From: Xylanimicrobium pachnodae JCM 13526 = NBRC 107786
GTDB taxonomy: Bacteria > Actinomycetota > Actinomycetes > Actinomycetales > Cellulomonadaceae
Direction of reading: 5' to 3'
Assembly: GCA_001592145.1 (NCBI GenBank)
Contig: BCWJ01000002.1
Span: 62,001 to 126,000, forward strand
Length of the DNA: 64,000 nucleotides
The number at the start of each line of letters is the position of its first letter. Position 1 is the stretch's first letter. Shown one piece after another: positions 18,097-26,653 of this stretch. The translations under genes were made by a program, and so were the position numbers. Under the pieces are notes generated by a model. That model was not told the DNA's origin and searched no databases. It saw only the letters and a program-made list of their open reading frames with translations.

Positions 18097-18618
18097 CTAT
18101 GCCGGGCTCGACGCCGTCTCGCTCGGCGCCTCGCGGCCGACCTGGCCCTCGTCGCCCCCCTGCAGGCGGGCGGCATGCTCGGCCCGCAACGACGTGATCG
18201 CGGTCTCGAAGTCGTCCAGCGAGTCGAACGCCTGGTAGACGCTCGCGAACCTCAGATACGCCACCTCGTCGAGGTCACGCAGCGGCCCGAGGATCGCCAG
18301 CCCGATCTCATAGGCGTCGATCTCTGCGCTGCCCTGCTGACGCAGCGTCTCCTCGACACGCTGCGCGAGCAACGCCAGGTCGTCCTCGCTGACCGGACGG
18401 CCTTGGCATGCCTTACGGACACCAGAGACGATCTTGTCCCGCGAGAACGGCTCCGTCACCCCTGAGCGCTTGACCACCGACAGGCTGGCGGTCTCGAGCG
18501 TCGTGAAGCGCCGCCCGCACGCGGGGCACTGGCGCCGGCGACGAATCTGGGACCCGTCGTCTGCGGTGCGCGAGTCCACCACACGGGAGTCTGGGTGACG
18601 ACAGAAGGGGCAGTGCAT
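18097..18618 (-). CDS. nrdR: Ribonucleotide reductase regulator NrdR
   Basis: NrdR is a zinc-ribbon/ATP-cone repressor that senses ATP/dATP and represses ribonucleotide reductase genes. The 173-residue product has the zinc ribbon [17 protein letters not shown] and [12 protein letters not shown] (four Cys) followed by the ATP cone ([20 protein letters not shown]). It is about 20 residues longer than usual at the C-terminus (tail ending [11 protein letters not shown]). TAATGT on the minus strand ends 7 nt before the ATG, so the transcript is probably leaderless. The next genes upstream are the LysM protein and lexA, the same order as Rv2718c-Rv2720 in M. tuberculosis. Confidence 0.95.
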   Translation of the reverse strand: MHCPFCRHPDSRVVDSRTADDGSQIRRRRQCPACGRRFTTLETASLSVVKRSGVTEPFSRDKIVSGVRKACQGRPVSEDDLALLAQRVEETLRQQGSAEIDAYEIGLAILGPLRDLDEVAYLRFASVYQAFDSLDDFETAITSLRAEHAARLQGGDEGQVGREAPSETASSPA

Positions 18619-18625
18619 GATGCCG

Positions 18626-18631
18626 ACATTA
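18626..18631 (-). promoter_or_regulatory. Predicted -10 element of leaderless nrdR
   Basis: TAATGT on the minus strand with 7 nt to the ATG, the arrangement of leaderless actinobacterial genes. No Shine-Dalgarno is visible before nrdR, which supports the reading. Confidence 0.5.
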
Positions 18632-18716
18632 CCGGCCCGCGACCCGCACCGTGCAGACGGCACCCGGGACAGCAGGCAACGGCGCCGGAGGAGGAGTATC
18701 TGGCGCGTCTCGTTCG

Positions 18717-19064
18717 TCAGGGCACCGGGACGAGCAGCACCTGACCGGCCAGGAGCGCTCCGGAGGACAGCTCGTTGAGCTCCCGGAGACGGGCGACGAC
18801 GTCCCGGACGTCCTCACCCGGACGCGCGATCTCGCTCGCATAGCCCCAGAGCGTCTCCCCAGGGGCGACCGTATGCACCGTCACCTCGGTGGGCCGGCCC
18901 GGCTCGTTCGCGACAGCGCGGCCCCCGAGCCCCATCAGAGGGATGGACACGGCGAGCGCGAGGACCACCGCGACAGCACGCCCGCGCCGGGTCAGGCGCA
19001 GACCGCTCAAGCCGAGAGCGGCCCCCATACCGGTGGGCATCGGGCTGGGGAACGTAGCGGCCAT
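18717..19064 (-). CDS. LysM protein, probable SOS cell-division suppressor
   Basis: A 115-residue protein with a short N-terminal cytoplasmic part, one membrane helix or uncleaved signal (about 25-45, [19 protein letters not shown]) and a C-terminal LysM domain ([20 protein letters not shown] ... [11 protein letters not shown]) that should bind peptidoglycan outside the membrane. Its position divergent from lexA and beside nrdR matches Rv2719c of M. tuberculosis and, functionally, YneA of Bacillus and DivS of Corynebacterium, which delay division during DNA damage. The start has GAGGAGGAAG upstream. SOS-type motifs in the shared intergenic region support LexA control; the division role is inferred from context. 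Confidence 0.85.
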   Translation of the reverse strand: MAATFPSPMPTGMGAALGLSGLRLTRRGRAVAVVLALAVSIPLMGLGGRAVANEPGRPTEVTVHTVAPGETLWGYASEIARPGEDVRDVVARLRELNELSSGALLAGQVLLVPVP

Positions 19065-19124
19065 GACTTCCTCCTCGATGCGGTCTGCCGACGACGACCG
19101 ATGATCATCCCGGACAGATGTTCG

Positions 19125-19156
19125 TCGAACACTTGTCCGTTCGAACACCTGTAGCA
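19125..19156. promoter_or_regulatory. Two degenerate SOS half-sites
   Basis: TCGAAC occurs at 19125 and again at 19141, 16 bp apart, each followed by degenerate right halves (GTCCGT, GTAGCA). They lie 61-92 bp upstream of the LysM gene and could be secondary LexA sites for it. Confidence 0.45.
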
Positions 19157-19189
19157 TGACACGAACCGGCGGCGGTGTCGAGACACGCG

Positions 19190-19205
19190 TCGAACACGTG
19201 TTTGA
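19190..19205. promoter_or_regulatory. LexA/SOS box between the LysM gene and lexA
   Basis: TCGAACACGTGTTTGA matches the actinobacterial SOS consensus TCGAAC-N4-GTTCGA at 15 of 16 positions counting the free centre (GTTTGA instead of GTTCGA). It lies 105 bp upstream of lexA, consistent with LexA autoregulation. Confidence 0.85.
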
Positions 19206-19310
19206 AACCCGGCTCCCGCTGCCCTAGGCTGGGGGCACGACCAGGGGGGACGGTTCGGCAGGCCGCAGCTTGATGCCGCCGCCCGGACGAGGACGACGGA
19301 CGGAGAGGCC

Positions 19311-20087
19311 ATGACGGGTCGTACGACGGGCAACGCAGACAGTTCCGGGCTGGCTACGGTCAGTGGCTTCCCCGAAGCCACCGGGGGTCCTGGCCTCACA
19401 CCGCGCCAGCGGCGCGTTCTCGACACGATCCGTGAGTCCGTGGAGACGCGCGGCTACCCACCCACCATGCGAGAGATCGGCGAGGCCGTCGGCCTCGCAA
19501 GCCCGTCGTCGGTCAAGCATCAGCTCACCACCCTGGAGCGCAAGGGCTACCTGCGCCGTGACCCCAACCGCCCGCGTGCGATGGAAGTCGTCGATCCAGG
19601 CTCTGAGTCGTCAGCGCTGTCGGCGACCGCGCCCGCAGCGCCACCCGCCGGTGCGGTGGGGCCGTCGCTCGTCGGCCCGGACGCCGTGGCCGGGGACGAG
19701 GAGCGGTTCCCCGCTCCGTCCTACATCCCCGTCGTGGGTCGGATCGCCGCGGGCGGGCCGATCCTCGCGGAGCAGCTCGTCGAGGACGTCTTCCCACTGC
19801 CGCGCCAGATCGTCGGGGACGGCGACCTGTTCCTCCTCAAGGTGCAGGGCGACTCGATGGTGGACGCCGCCATCTGCGACGGCGACTGGGTGGTGGTTCG
19901 ACGCCAACCGGTCGCGGAGAACGGGGAGATCGTCGCCGCCATGATCGACGGTGAGGCGACGGTCAAGACGTTCAAGCGTGACCATGGCCACGTGTGGCTG
20001 CTGCCACAGAACCCGTCCTACGCTCCTATCCCGGGCGATCAGGCACAGATCCTGGGGCGCGTCACCGCGGTGCTGCGCGCGCTGTAA
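19311..20087 (+). CDS. lexA: SOS repressor LexA
   Basis: LexA represses DNA-damage genes and is self-cleaved when RecA filaments form. The 258-residue product has the winged HTH ([40 protein letters not shown]), a flexible Ala/Pro linker, the cleavage site Ala-Gly in GRIAAGGPI (about residue 146), the catalytic Ser in GDSMVDAAI (about 182) and Lys in ATVKTFKRD (about 218). The N-terminus is about 25 residues longer than in E. coli. GGAGAGG precedes the ATG. It is divergent from the LysM gene, and the shared region contains the SOS box. Confidence 0.97.
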   Translation: MTGRTTGNADSSGLATVSGFPEATGGPGLTPRQRRVLDTIRESVETRGYPPTMREIGEAVGLASPSSVKHQLTTLERKGYLRRDPNRPRAMEVVDPGSESSALSATAPAAPPAGAVGPSLVGPDAVAGDEERFPAPSYIPVVGRIAAGGPILAEQLVEDVFPLPRQIVGDGDLFLLKVQGDSMVDAAICDGDWVVVRRQPVAENGEIVAAMIDGEATVKTFKRDHGHVWLLPQNPSYAPIPGDQAQILGRVTAVLRAL

Positions 20088-20096
20088 CCCGCGTGG

Positions 20097-20147
20097 CCGT
20101 CGGCGTCGCGGTCCGGGGTCTCAGCGGCCCCGTCCGGTCGCCGACGG
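20097..20147. terminator. Bidirectional terminator between lexA and ldh
   Basis: CCGTCGGCG (20097-20105) pairs with CGCCGACGG (20139-20147), and inner segments CGGGG/CCCCG extend the structure with small bulges. It fills the 71-bp gap between the convergent genes lexA and ldh. Confidence 0.65.
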
Positions 20148-20158
20148 GACCGACGCCG

Positions 20159-21121
20159 TCACAGACCGAACTGGCGTTGGACCGCACGCATCGAGTCGGC
20201 CGAAGCACGCAGCCCGGCCAGTTCCTCCTGGGACAGCGGCACCTCCAGGACTCCGGCCACGCCACGCCGATCAATGACCGACGGCACCGACAGGCACACG
20301 TCGCCGATGCCGTAGTAGTCGTCCAGCTTCGAGGAGACGGTGAGCACGCGGTGCTCGTCCTTGAGGACGGCCTCGATGATGCGGGTCGCGGCGAGGCCCA
20401 CGGCATAGTTCGTGGCGCCCTTGCCGGCGATGATCCGGTAGGCGGAGTCGACGACGTCCTTCGCGATGCGCTCGCGGGCGGCGGCATCGAGCGGCAGCCC
20501 ACCCACCCCGCGCCAGTCCAGCAGCGGCACTCCGCCGATGGTGGCCGAGCTCCACAGGGGTAGCTCGGAGTCGCCGTGCTCCCCCGCGATGTACGCGTGG
20601 ACGTTGCCCACCGCCACGCCGCAGTGCAGGGCGATCGCGGCACGCAGCCGCGACGAGTCGAGCACCGTGCCGGAGCCGAACACCCGCTCGGTGGGCAGCC
20701 CGGAGATCTTCTGCGCGGCGTAGGTCACGATGTCGACCGGGTTGGTCACCATGATGTAGACGGCGTTGGGTGCCACCTCGAGCAGGCCGGGCAGGATCTT
20801 CCTGGTCAGGCCGACCGTCGCCTCGGCCAGGTCGATGCGCGTCTGCCCCGGCTGCTGCTTGGCTCCGGCGGTGATCGCCACGACGTCCGCGTCCCGGCAC
20901 ACCTCGATGTCGTCGCTGCCGAGGATCTCGGCCGGCGGGATGAACATCATGCCGTGCTGGAGGTCCAGCACCTCCGCCTCTACCTTGGACCGGTTCACGT
21001 CGAGCAGGGCGACGGTACGCGCGGTACCTCGCATGAGGGCGGCGTAGGCGAGCGTCGAACCCACGGCCCCTGCACCGACGATGGCCAGCTTGGTGGTACC
21101 GCGGCGAGGTAGTGCGTCCAT
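20159..21121 (-). CDS. ldh: L-lactate dehydrogenase
   Basis: This NAD-dependent enzyme interconverts pyruvate and L-lactate. The 320-residue protein has the NAD loop KLAIVGAGAVGSTLAY, the substrate-loop Gln region GAKQQPGQTRIDL, the second substrate Arg in GSGTVLDSSRLR and the catalytic His in IAGEHGDSELPLW. The Gln before PGQTR (rather than Arg) fits lactate rather than malate specificity. The ATG at 21121 has GGAGGACA upstream. It is monocistronic and convergent with lexA. Confidence 0.94.
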   Translation of the reverse strand: MDALPRRGTTKLAIVGAGAVGSTLAYAALMRGTARTVALLDVNRSKVEAEVLDLQHGMMFIPPAEILGSDDIEVCRDADVVAITAGAKQQPGQTRIDLAEATVGLTRKILPGLLEVAPNAVYIMVTNPVDIVTYAAQKISGLPTERVFGSGTVLDSSRLRAAIALHCGVAVGNVHAYIAGEHGDSELPLWSSATIGGVPLLDWRGVGGLPLDAAARERIAKDVVDSAYRIIAGKGATNYAVGLAATRIIEAVLKDEHRVLTVSSKLDDYYGIGDVCLSVPSVIDRRGVAGVLEVPLSQEELAGLRASADSMRAVQRQFGL

Positions 21122-21159
21122 GGTGTCCTCCGGATCGGGGCAGCCAGCAGACTGCCAGG

Positions 21160-23286
21160 CTAGGGGGCGAGCGGCGAACCGGCGAGGCGCCGCAGTGCCT
21201 CGCGAACTGTACGCCCGTCGGTGGTGCGCCAGAAGTCCGGCATCGAACGCACCAGGAAGGTTCCGTAACGCGCGGTGGCGATCCGCGGGTCCAGCACGGC
21301 GACGACCCCGCGATCCTCGACGGTGCGGATGAGCCGCCCGGCGCCCTGGGCGAGCAAGAGGGCAGCATGCATGGCGGAGACGGCCATGAACCCGTTTCCG
21401 CCCGCCTTCTCCACGGCTCGGGCCCGCGCGGCCTTGACGGGATCGTCGGGACGCGGGAAGGGGATGCGATCGATGAGGACGAGCTGGCACGACGGTCCGG
21501 GCACGTCGACGCCCTGCCACAGGGAGAGCGTGCCGAACAGGCAGGTGGCAGGGTCCGCAGCAAACCGCTGGACCAGGGTGGGAAGCTGGTCGTCACCCTG
21601 CGCCAGGATGGGCACGTCGAGCCGCTCACGCATGGCTTCGGCCACCGCGGTCGCCGCACGCCGGGACGAGAACAGGCCCAGCGTCCGCCCGCCCGCCGCG
21701 TCGATGAGCTCGGCGATCTCGTCGAGCTGGGCCTCGGTGGCGGGGTCACGGCCGGGCGCCGGCAGATGCTTCGCGACGTAGAGAATGCCCTGTCGGGGGT
21801 AGTCGAACGGGCTGCCGACGTCGAGGCCACGCCAGAGCGCACGCCCGTCGCCGCCGGGTTCGTTCCTGCCCAGCCCCAGGGTCCCGGCAACGGCGTCGAA
21901 CTGACCACCGATCGCCAACGTCGCGGACGTGAAGACCGCCGTGCTGTCCGCGAGCAGCCCGGCGCGAATGAGACCGGCGACGTTGAGCGGCGCGGCGTGC
22001 AGGCGGGACACCCCGTCTCCCCATCCGGACCCCTCGCCCGGCCGCGAGCACCACAGCACGTCCGCGCTGGAGTCCTCGGCCGCCATCCGCTCCGCGATCT
22101 CGAACGCCTGGAGCACGGCCGACTGCGCCATCTTGGCGCCGCCTTCCGGCGTACCGGCGCCCGCGGGGGTCTCGGGCTTGACGCGTGTCAGCAGCTCGCG
22201 CAGCTCGTCGCGCACGGCGCCCACGGCGGCGCGCAGCGCGTCGGGCAGACCCAGCGGGAAGCTGCCGGCCTCCGCCTGCGCGATGAGCGAGCCCAGCTCC
22301 TGCGCCGCGGCGTCGAGCGTGGTGGTCTGCGCTCCCGCGTGCCTCCGGGCGAGCCGGGCGGCATGGTCCAGCGTCGTCAGGGACAGCTCGACCGACGCGG
22401 CGGACGTCGCCCGGTCCACGAGCTCATGCGCTTCGTCGACGATGACCACGCCGTGCTCGGGCAGCACGCCCGGGTTTCCGGCGGCGGCGATACCGAGCAT
22501 GGCGTGGTTCGTCACGACGACGTCGGCCTCGCGCGCGGTCTGGCGGGCACGCTCGGGGAAGCACTCGGCGAGCAGGGGGCACTTCTGACCGAGGCACTCG
22601 AGGGACGTGACGGACACCTGTCGCCAGGCACGATCGGGGACGCCCGGTACGAGCTCGTCGCGGTCGCCCGAGTCGGTCTCCCCCGCCCAGTCGTGCAGGC
22701 GCCGCACGTGCTCGGCGAGCGTGAGGCTCCCGTCGTCGTGCCCACGACCGGTGCGGGCAGAGGGGTCTGACGGCGCCGGACCTGGTCGCTCCGGGGAAGG
22801 GTGATCGGCTCCCGCGTCGGTGGGCAGCGCGAACAGCGTGGCATCGTCGATCGGATACCCGCCGCGGATCTTGTGCAGGCAGAGGTAGTTGTGCCAGCCC
22901 TTGAGCAGGGCGATCCGCGGTGCGCGGGGCAGGCGCGGTGCCACCGCCTGCGCCACGAGCGGCAGGTCACGCGTGATGACCTGCCGCTGGAGCGCCAGGG
23001 TGGCTGTCGACACGATGACGCGCTCGTCGGCCAGGACGGCGTGCCGCACGGCGGGCACCAGGTAGCCGAGGGACTTACCGGTCCCGGTCCCGGCCTGGAC
23101 GAGCAGGTGCCGTCCGGCCTCGATCGCGTCCGCGACCTCGACGACCATCGTGTGCTGCCCTTCGCGCCGGGCGCCGCCCAGGATGCCGACGGCAAGGTCG
23201 AGCAGCACGTCGACGCTGGGCAGGTCCCCGTCGTCGTCGCGATCGACGGTGCTCGCCCCGTCGGCTCTCGCCTCGTCCGTGCTCAC
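21160..23286 (-). CDS. DinG/XPD-type ATP-dependent DNA helicase
   Basis: A 708-residue SF2 helicase with an iron-sulfur domain. Walker A AGTGTGKSLGYL is near residue 65, motif II VIVDEAHELVD, motif VI AQGAGRLIR. Four cysteines in YLCLHK, LECLGQKCPL and AECF form a DinG/XPD-type 4Fe-4S site between motifs Ia and II. There is no exonuclease domain, unlike the Gram-positive DinG. It may resolve R-loops or G-quadruplexes. The GTG lies 4 bp downstream of the hflX stop, so the two genes are co-transcribed. No LexA box was seen nearby. Confidence 0.9.
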   Translation of the reverse strand: MSTDEARADGASTVDRDDDGDLPSVDVLLDLAVGILGGARREGQHTMVVEVADAIEAGRHLLVQAGTGTGKSLGYLVPAVRHAVLADERVIVSTATLALQRQVITRDLPLVAQAVAPRLPRAPRIALLKGWHNYLCLHKIRGGYPIDDATLFALPTDAGADHPSPERPGPAPSDPSARTGRGHDDGSLTLAEHVRRLHDWAGETDSGDRDELVPGVPDRAWRQVSVTSLECLGQKCPLLAECFPERARQTAREADVVVTNHAMLGIAAAGNPGVLPEHGVVIVDEAHELVDRATSAASVELSLTTLDHAARLARRHAGAQTTTLDAAAQELGSLIAQAEAGSFPLGLPDALRAAVGAVRDELRELLTRVKPETPAGAGTPEGGAKMAQSAVLQAFEIAERMAAEDSSADVLWCSRPGEGSGWGDGVSRLHAAPLNVAGLIRAGLLADSTAVFTSATLAIGGQFDAVAGTLGLGRNEPGGDGRALWRGLDVGSPFDYPRQGILYVAKHLPAPGRDPATEAQLDEIAELIDAAGGRTLGLFSSRRAATAVAEAMRERLDVPILAQGDDQLPTLVQRFAADPATCLFGTLSLWQGVDVPGPSCQLVLIDRIPFPRPDDPVKAARARAVEKAGGNGFMAVSAMHAALLLAQGAGRLIRTVEDRGVVAVLDPRIATARYGTFLVRSMPDFWRTTDGRTVREALRRLAGSPLAP

Positions 23287-23290
23287 CACG

Positions 23291-24838
23291 TCAGACCGCG
23301 GCGCGCTGGAGCTCCGCCGCGAGCGCCTCGTCGACGCGGCCGCGCAGGAGCGTCCCGGCGGCCAGGTGCTCCTCGTGGTCGATCTCACCGAACTGGTGCA
23401 CGCGGTTGACCAGGTCGCCGCGCGAGTAGGGCACCACGAGGTCCACGGCGACGTCGGGCCGGGGCAGCTCGGCGGCGATGAGCGCGCGCAGCTCGGCGAT
23501 GCCCTCGCCCGTGTGGGCGGAGACGACCACCGTGTGCTTCTCGCGCCGCTGGATGCGGCCGACCACCACGGGGTCGGCGATGTCGGCCTTGTTGAGGACC
23601 ACGACCTCGGGGACGGCGTCGATACCGGGGATCTCGGCGAGCACCTCGCGCACGGCCGCGATCTGGCTCTCCGGGTCGGGGTGGGAGGCGTCGACCACGT
23701 GCAGCAGCAGCGCCGCGTCGCCCACCTCCTCCAGCGTGGAGCGGAACGCCTCGATGAGCTGGTGGGGCAGGTGACGCACGAAGCCGACCGTGTCGGCGAG
23801 CGTGTACACGCGCCCGTCGTCGGTGCGCGCCCGGCGCACGGTCGGGTCGAGCGTGGCGAACAACGCGTTCTCCACGAGCACCCCGGCATCGGTGAGCGCG
23901 TTGAGCAGCGACGACTTGCCGGCGTTGGTGTACCCGGCGATGGCGACGTTGGGGATCGCGTGGCGACGCCGCTCGACGCGCTTGGTCTCGCGTGCGGGGG
24001 CCATGTCCTTGATCTCACGGCGCAGCTTGGCCATGCGGTTGCGGATGCGGCGACGGTCCAGCTCGATCTTCGTCTCGCCGGGGCCGCGGGAGCCCATGCC
24101 GGCACCCTGGCCGCCCACCTGACCACCCGCCTGGCGGGACATCGACTCACCCCAGCCGCGCAGGCGCGGCAGCAGGTACTCGAGCTGGGCGAGCTCGACC
24201 TGGGCCTTGCCCTCCCGCGACTTGGCGTGCTGAGCGAAGATGTCCAGGATCAGCGCGGTGCGGTCCACGACCTTGACCTTGACGATGTCCTCCAGCGCGC
24301 GGCGCTGCGAGGGGGCCAGCTCGGTGTCGGCCACCACGGTGTCGGCGCCGGAGGCATGCACCACGGCGGCGAGCTCGGCGGCCTTGCCGGAACCCAGGTA
24401 GGTGCCGGGGTCCGGCTTCTGACGGCGCTGCAGGAGGCCGTCGAGCACCTGGGAGCCGGCGGTCTCGGCCAGCGCGGCGAGCTCGCGCAGCGACACCTCG
24501 GCCTCCGCTGCGGCCGCCTCGCCGCCGGAGTACAGGCCCACGAGCACCACCTTCTCGAGGCGCAGCTGGCGGTACTCGACCTCGGTGACGTCTTCGAGCT
24601 CGGTGGACAAGCCCGCGACGCGGCGCAGCGCGACCCGCTCGGCCAGGTCGAGCTGTTCGCCGTCGTGCGCGACGTGGACCGTGTCGCCGTCGGCCCGCGC
24701 GGTGCCGGCCCGAGCAAGAACCCGGGCGACGACGTCGTTCGCGATCGCCTGGGCTGACCTGCCCTCGTCGACCGCGCTGTGGGTGTCGTCGGCGTGCTCC
24801 GCGCCAGGAGCGTTCGGGTCCTTCGGGGCGTGCGTCAA
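23291..24838 (-). CDS. hflX: GTPase HflX
   Basis: HflX is a ribosome-associated GTPase that splits stalled 70S ribosomes. The 515-residue protein has an N-terminal HflX domain (GTYLGSGKAAELAA, DTELAPSQRRALEDI), the Gly-rich coiled segment and a GTPase domain: G1 AGYTNAGKSSLLNAL, G3 DTVGFVRHLPHQ, G4 VLNKADI. The TTG at 24838 (THAPKDPNAP) is preferred for a purine-rich GAGAGG upstream. It is followed 4 bp later by the DinG-like helicase. The position close to lexA, dapF and miaA is conserved in actinobacteria. Confidence 0.93.
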   Translation of the reverse strand: MTHAPKDPNAPGAEHADDTHSAVDEGRSAQAIANDVVARVLARAGTARADGDTVHVAHDGEQLDLAERVALRRVAGLSTELEDVTEVEYRQLRLEKVVLVGLYSGGEAAAAEAEVSLRELAALAETAGSQVLDGLLQRRQKPDPGTYLGSGKAAELAAVVHASGADTVVADTELAPSQRRALEDIVKVKVVDRTALILDIFAQHAKSREGKAQVELAQLEYLLPRLRGWGESMSRQAGGQVGGQGAGMGSRGPGETKIELDRRRIRNRMAKLRREIKDMAPARETKRVERRRHAIPNVAIAGYTNAGKSSLLNALTDAGVLVENALFATLDPTVRRARTDDGRVYTLADTVGFVRHLPHQLIEAFRSTLEEVGDAALLLHVVDASHPDPESQIAAVREVLAEIPGIDAVPEVVVLNKADIADPVVVGRIQRREKHTVVVSAHTGEGIAELRALIAAELPRPDVAVDLVVPYSRGDLVNRVHQFGEIDHEEHLAAGTLLRGRVDEALAAELQRAAV

Positions 24839-24957
24839 AGCGGGGCCTCTCGGTCGGGGGTCCGCCGGTCCACCGGCGGCACATGACTGAACAAGTCTGA
24901 CACGCCGGTTCTTCCGCGACCCACCCTTTTCCCCAGGGGACGCGTCCCGCGTCCGCC

Positions 24958-24963
24958 GTAGGA
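24958..24963 (+). promoter_or_regulatory. Predicted -10 element of a leaderless gene
   Basis: TAGGAT ends 7 nt before the GTG of the RsmC-like methyltransferase gene, and there is no Shine-Dalgarno, so the mRNA probably starts at or next to the start codon. Confidence 0.5.
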
Positions 24964-24970
24964 TCGCCGC

Positions 24971-25624
24971 GTGACCGCCCACCTGCCGGACGTGCCCGAC
25001 CACTACTTCACGGGAGGCCCCGCCACCGCCGCCGAGCGCCGCAGCGTCACCGTGCCCATCGCGGGGCGGACGGTGGAGGTCGAGGTGGCGCCGGGCGTCT
25101 TCTCCCCCGCACGGATCGACCTGGGCACGCAGGTGCTGCTGCGCGAGGTGCCGGCGCCACCCGTGAGCGGCGACCTGCTGGACCTCGGCTGCGGGTGGGG
25201 TCCGCTCACGCTCACCCTCGCGACGCTGTCCCCGGAGGCGACCGTGTGGGCGGTGGACGTGTCCGAGCGCGCGCTGGACCTGACCCGTCGTAACGCCGAG
25301 CGCCTGGGCCTGCCCAACGTGCGTCCCTGCCTGCCCGACGACGTCCCGGACGAGGTGACCTTCGCGGCGATCTGGTCGAACCCGCCGATCCGGGTGGGCA
25401 AGGCGGTGCTGCACGAGATGCTGCGGCGCTGGCTGGCCCGGCTGACGCCGTCGGCCCCGGACCCGGCTCCAGGTCCTGACGGCGCCGGTGGCGGCGCCTG
25501 GCTGGTGGTCCAGAAGAACCTGGGCTCCGACTCGCTGGCACGGTGGATCGAGGCGGACCTGGGCCTGCCGGTCACGCGGACGAACAGCGCGAAGGGCTAC
25601 CGGATCCTGCACGTCACGTGCTGA
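24971..25624 (+). CDS. RsmC-like class I SAM methyltransferase
   Basis: A 217-residue methyltransferase with the SAM-binding loop DLLDLGCGWGPLTLTL (about residue 75), acidic strand AVDVSERAL and the catalytic SNPPIRVGK motif of guanine-N2 rRNA methyltransferases (RsmC/RlmG type). It corresponds to the C-terminal domain of E. coli RsmC; the N-terminal pseudo-domain is missing, as in other Gram-positive homologues. The likely substrate is a guanine in rRNA, unproven. It is divergent from hflX and convergent with dapF. Confidence 0.85.
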   Translation: MTAHLPDVPDHYFTGGPATAAERRSVTVPIAGRTVEVEVAPGVFSPARIDLGTQVLLREVPAPPVSGDLLDLGCGWGPLTLTLATLSPEATVWAVDVSERALDLTRRNAERLGLPNVRPCLPDDVPDEVTFAAIWSNPPIRVGKAVLHEMLRRWLARLTPSAPDPAPGPDGAGGGAWLVVQKNLGSDSLARWIEADLGLPVTRTNSAKGYRILHVTC

Positions 25625-25681
25625 GCACCGGGCCCACGGACGCCTGCTCCCGGGGCACCGGCTGCCCGAGGAGTGGACGGT

Positions 25682-26653
25682 TCAGAGGGTCGTATCGCCC
25701 GTGAAGACGAGCTCGGCCGGGCCGGCCAGCTCGGCATGACCGCCGGCCAGGACACGGACCCGCAGCAGCCCCCCCGGCACCTCGACGTACCAGGTGTCGG
25801 CGGGGGTCCGCCCACCCGCCGACGCCCACGTGCGCACCGCGAGCGCCGCCGCGACGGCACCCGTGCCGCACGACTGCGTCTCGCCCACGCCACGCTCGTG
25901 CACGCGCATGCGGAGCCGGCCGACGACCCCGTCGCCGCGGGTCTGCTCGCCGAGCGGGACGACGAGCTCGACGTTGGTGCCGTCGGGGGGCAGCGGGGCG
26001 ACCTGTGGCGCCTGGGACAGGTCGATCCCGCGCAGCTCCTCGAGCGACCCGAGGGCGACGACGGTGTGCGGGTTGCCGAGGTCCACGCTCAGCGCGGGGC
26101 GCGGGGCGTTCCAGCCGCGGACGGCGACGGCGGCGTCCGCACCGGCGGCCGCGGCGTCGTCACCGCCGGGCAACGACCACGCACCCATGTCGACGGCGTA
26201 CCAGCGCTCGCCGTCCGGTCCGGTGTCCGCGCGCACCCGCCGGACCCCGGCGCGCGTCCCGAGCGCCAGGTCGCCGTCGGAGAGGTCGGCCAGGCCCAGC
26301 GACTCGGCGAACGCGGCGAACACGCGGACGCCGTTGCCGCACATCTCTGCCACGGAACCGTCGGCGTTGCGGTAGTCCATGAACCAGATCGCGGCGGGCT
26401 CCTCGGCGAGCACCCGGTCGGCCACGGCCTCGCCGGCGCGGGCGATCGCGGCGGTGGGCGCGAGCCGGATGACACCGTCCCCACCGATGCCGCCGCGCCG
26501 GTCGGCGAGGGCCCGCACCCGGTCCGCGGTGAGGTCGAGGCTGCCGCGCAGGTCGGCGATGAGGACGAAGTCGTTGTGGGTGCCGTGGCCCTTGGCGAAC
26601 CGGGTGGTGGATCGCGTGGCACGAGTGGTCCGGGCGCTCGGCTGGCTCGTCAT
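25682..26653 (-). CDS. dapF: Diaminopimelate epimerase
   Basis: DapF converts LL- to meso-diaminopimelate for lysine and peptidoglycan. The 323-residue protein has both catalytic cysteines, in EMCGNGVRVFA and QSCGTGAVAAALA, plus GHGTHNDFVLI and GGIGGDGVIRL. It is longer than E. coli DapF (274 aa), with a 20-residue N-terminal leader and insertions rich in Ala and Gly. The ATG overlaps the miaA stop codon (ATGA), so it is translated with miaA. Confidence 0.95.
   Translation of the reverse strand: MTSQPSARTTRATRSTTRFAKGHGTHNDFVLIADLRGSLDLTADRVRALADRRGGIGGDGVIRLAPTAAIARAGEAVADRVLAEEPAAIWFMDYRNADGSVAEMCGNGVRVFAAFAESLGLADLSDGDLALGTRAGVRRVRADTGPDGERWYAVDMGAWSLPGGDDAAAAGADAAVAVRGWNAPRPALSVDLGNPHTVVALGSLEELRGIDLSQAPQVAPLPPDGTNVELVVPLGEQTRGDGVVGRLRMRVHERGVGETQSCGTGAVAAALAVRTWASAGGRTPADTWYVEVPGGLLRVRVLAGGHAELAGPAELVFTGDTTL

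Noticed and set aside
21160-24150. A 996-residue helicase frame including sequence antisense/out of frame with hflX
   Set aside because: The first 280 or so codons lie inside hflX on the same strand in another frame and have composition typical of a shadow frame; the GTG at 23286 directly follows the hflX stop.
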